Of a stretch of DNA of 64,000 bases, positions 62,028 to 64,000 are shown one piece after another. Under the pieces are notes generated by a model. It ran no database searches. It saw only the letters and a program-made list of their open reading frames with translations, and had not been told where the DNA came from. Both the position numbers and the translations under genes were made by a program. This DNA is from Agrobacterium vitis (lineage in GTDB: Bacteria > Pseudomonadota > Alphaproteobacteria > Rhizobiales > Rhizobiaceae), in assembly GCF_037039395.1 (NCBI RefSeq), contig NZ_CP146244.1, positions 124,001 through 188,000 of the forward strand, written 5' to 3'. Each line of letters opens with the position of its first letter. Within the stretch, counting starts at the first letter, position 1.

Positions 62028-63140
62028 TCAGGCCGTTTCCTGAAGCAGCGCCAGGTAATCCTCCCGGCTGGCGAGCCGGGGATTGGTGGCGTGGCAATGG
62101 TCTTTCAGGGCTTCTCCGGCGATTTTTTCCATCATCGCGTCCGTCACGCCCATGGCTTTCAGGCCGGAGGGCATGCCAATGTCGCGGTTCAGCGATGCCG
62201 TGACTTCATCCGGCGCGCCGCCCATGATGTCTGCCATCACGTCCCATTTCGCGCCGATGACTGAGCGGTTGAAGCGCAAGACGGCGGGCATCAGCACCGC
62301 ATTCAACGTGCCATGATGCAGATTAAGCTCGCGGATGGCGCCCAGCGGATGGGTCAGCGCATGCACGGCGCCGAGACCTTTCTGGAACGCCATGGCGCCT
62401 TCCAGCGCAGTCATCATCATGTCCCAGCGGGCTTGCCGGTCGCCTCCATTGGCAACCGCCTTGCGAATGGCAGGAAAGCCGCGCTTCAAACCGTCGAGCG
62501 CAATTGCATCGGCAGGTGGATTGACCGATGGACCCATATAGGTTTCCAGGCAATGGGAGAGGGCATCCATCCCGGTTGCAGCCGTCAGAAACGGCGGCAG
62601 GCCATAGGTCAGTTCCGGGTCGCAGAGCGCAATGGAGGGCAGCATATGGCCGCTCAATATGCCGAGCTTACGGCCTTCCCGCGTGATGATGACGGCAGCG
62701 CGGCCCACTTCCGATCCCGTGCCTGATGTGGTTGGCACGGCGATCATCGGACAGATGCGCCCGTGGATTTTCGAGGCACCGCCCTCCACCGCCGTATATT
62801 GCGCCAAGGGTGCTGCGTGGCCGGTCAGAAGCCGGACGGCCTTGGCAAGATCGAGCGAAGAGCCGCCACCCAGCCCGACAATGCCGTCGCATCCGGCGCT
62901 TTTATAGAGGTCATAAGCCTGGGTGACGGCCTCTTCCGTCGGATTGGCCGGAGTGCCGTCAAACACTGCGGGTGTTTCATCAAACAGGCCGAGGACTTTC
63001 GCAACCAGACCAGTCGAAACCAGGCCTTTGTCGGTTGCGATCAGCGGCTTTTTCACGCCGAGTTCAGCCAGCAACGCAGGCAATGTAGAAATTCCGCCTT
63101 CGTTGAATTCAATCCGCGTCAGATAATTGATTGTCGCCAT
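62028..63140 (-). CDS. Iron-type alcohol dehydrogenase (lactaldehyde reductase-like)
   Basis: A 370-residue iron-dependent alcohol dehydrogenase (group III). GIVGLGGGSSLDLAKAVRLL (about residues 85-104) is the NAD(P)-binding motif. The metal-binding histidines are seen in MDALSHCLETY and in AVHALTHPLGA (about 190 and 260). In the fucose setting it could reduce or oxidise L-lactaldehyde like FucO. It might instead act on the sugar itself, as it is the first gene of the operon. The substrate is not fixed by sequence. Confidence 0.9.
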   Translation of the reverse strand: MATINYLTRIEFNEGGISTLPALLAELGVKKPLIATDKGLVSTGLVAKVLGLFDETPAVFDGTPANPTEEAVTQAYDLYKSAGCDGIVGLGGGSSLDLAKAVRLLTGHAAPLAQYTAVEGGASKIHGRICPMIAVPTTSGTGSEVGRAAVIITREGRKLGILSGHMLPSIALCDPELTYGLPPFLTAATGMDALSHCLETYMGPSVNPPADAIALDGLKRGFPAIRKAVANGGDRQARWDMMMTALEGAMAFQKGLGAVHALTHPLGAIRELNLHHGTLNAVLMPAVLRFNRSVIGAKWDVMADIMGGAPDEVTASLNRDIGMPSGLKAMGVTDAMMEKIAGEALKDHCHATNPRLASREDYLALLQETA

Positions 63141-63407
63141 GATCAGCTTGCATCCATAGGTTTTTCAGCCGAGGTGAGACACAGATCTCCCGTCGCCATT
63201 GCATCACGCAACGCGCAAACAGTGTCGGCCATGATCGTCATTTCCAAATTTTGAAAGCGCCTGCCAGCCTCCTCGCCAGCTCGGTTTATTCCTCCTGGCT
63301 GCGGGCTGAAAATTTCACTTGCGCCGTCAACCAATATATGAGTTATCTAAGTCAGATGATTATTCGCCTGTCAACAGGCTTTCTAAAACTTCTCTATAGG
63401 CGATAAA
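63141..63407. promoter_or_regulatory. Divergent control region of the fucose-type operon
   Basis: This 267-base region separates the operon from its GntR gene. A TTGACG (minus strand, near 63283) has no convincing -10 partner. A small inverted repeat ATCT-5-AGAT near 63343-63356 could be part of a regulator site. I see nothing stronger. Confidence 0.3.
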
Positions 63408-64000
63408 ATGCCCGAAATTGTTGATATCTCTATGCGCCCGGAAAAGATGAAGACAATTCCAAAGGCGGAACAGATATATTGGTTGTTGCGCCAAGCCATC
63501 GTCCATCTGGAGATGCAGCCGGGGGCAATCATCTCGGAAAAGGACCTTTGCGCCGAATTCGGCGTGTCGCGCACGCCCGTTCGTGAAGCCTTGCAGCGAC
63601 TGGCGGATGAGGGGTTGGTGGATGTGTTTCCCCATTCCGGCACTTATGTCAGCCGTATTTCCTTCACTGTCGCGGAAGAGGGTTTTGTCATTCGCCGGGC
63701 GCTGGAAATCGAAAGCGTCAGAAAGGCCGTGGCCAATGTTACCGATCGCGACGTCGCGCAGCTGAAGTCGATCATCACGCAGATGCAGGCCATTCTCGAC
63801 AGCAATCAGCTGGAAAAATACCTGGATTGCGACGATGCTTTTCACAGCGCCATTGCCACGATCAGCGGTTATCCGCGCATCTGGAAGTTCATCACGCTTG
63901 CCAAGGTTCATCTCGACCGGATGCGCCAGCTCAGTGCGCCGGTGCCAGGCCATCTGGCTGTCGTGACCGAGCAGCACTACACCATCGTGCGGGCGCTGGC
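63408..64000 (+). CDS. GntR-family regulator, FCD subfamily (partial, C-terminus beyond window)
   Basis: The first 197 residues of a FadR-like regulator are present. The N-terminal winged helix (about residues 18-80) includes WLLRQAIVHLEMQPGAIISE and LCAEFGVSRTPVREALQRLA. The helical FCD domain that follows shows VIRRALEIESVRKAV and the metal-site style DDAFHSAIATISG. The gene runs off the right edge, probably lacking its last 20-40 residues. It is divergent from the iron alcohol dehydrogenase gene and is the likely regulator of the fucose-type operon. Confidence 0.92.
   Translation, partial: MPEIVDISMRPEKMKTIPKAEQIYWLLRQAIVHLEMQPGAIISEKDLCAEFGVSRTPVREALQRLADEGLVDVFPHSGTYVSRISFTVAEEGFVIRRALEIESVRKAVANVTDRDVAQLKSIITQMQAILDSNQLEKYLDCDDAFHSAIATISGYPRIWKFITLAKVHLDRMRQLSAPVPGHLAVVTEQHYTIVRAL

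Noticed and set aside
1..64000. CRISPR array, tRNA genes, insertion sequences or prophage genes
   Set aside because: No regularly spaced repeats, cloverleaf-like sequence, transposase or phage reading frame was noticed in any gap or frame.

Overview
The window looks like a stretch of a Rhizobiaceae genome (Agrobacterium / Allorhizobium / Rhizobium group). The reasons are an imp-type type VI secretion (T6SS) locus with two TssC paralogues and clpV divergent from tssA, a fused secDF, an ars operon ending in an ArsK-like exporter, a complete kdp operon, several GntR-controlled catabolic operons with ABC importers, and a short intergenic hairpin of a kind that recurs in rhizobial genomes. Genes are tightly packed, with many 4-base ATGA overlaps. 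I saw no tRNA, rRNA, insertion sequence or CRISPR array. All assignments come from reading the sequence and from family knowledge; no database search was run.

Layout. (1) 1-11124, minus: T6SS operon tssA-tssB-tssC1-tssC2-tagJ-tssE-tssF-tssG-fha-tssK; tssK runs off the left edge. (2) 11344-16076, plus: clpV (tssH), hcp, an unrecognised 168-residue gene and a small one-pass membrane protein gene. No VgrG, PAAR or recognisable effector is in view. (3) 16247-18766, plus: fused secDF. (4) 18813-22747, minus: a flavoprotein of the NAD_binding_9 type, SfnB-like and SfnG-like enzymes (sulfone sulfur scavenging). (5) 23037-26873, plus: arsR-acr3-arsC-arsH-arsK. (6) 26953-35052, minus: kdpFABC-kdpDE preceded by a 27-codon ORF. 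(7) 35209-37011, minus: FUSC-family transporter. (8) 37407-40544, plus: recQ and an FAD monooxygenase. (9) 40616-43023, minus: dadA-alr (D-alanine catabolism) with a divergent Lrp/AsnC regulator at 43148. (10) 43732-53398, plus: a GntR regulator, then a catabolic operon (DUF1185 protein, alpha/beta hydrolase, flavin reductase with an extra C-terminal domain, luciferase-like monooxygenase, aldehyde dehydrogenase) and a PotD/PotB/PotC/PotA-like importer. A separately promoted succinate-semialdehyde-type dehydrogenase follows at 53558. (11) 55051-63140, minus: an L-fucose-type oxidative operon (iron alcohol dehydrogenase, Tat-exported sugar-binding protein, ATPase, two permeases, aldo/keto reductase, FucU mutarotase, lactonase), with a divergent GntR regulator cut by the right edge.

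The best candidate for an undescribed system is region 10. It has the parts of an oxidative pathway (import, two-component flavin monooxygenase, hydrolase, aldehyde oxidation) for an unknown, perhaps nitrogen-containing, small molecule. It includes a protein of unresolved function (DUF1185/PF06684) and a flavin reductase fused to a Nudix-like domain. Two near-matching promoter/operator elements, in front of the GntR gene and the first structural gene, suggest that this regulator controls both units. The second candidate is the unrecognised 168-residue gene behind hcp, in the place where A. tumefaciens keeps T6SS toxin/immunity genes.
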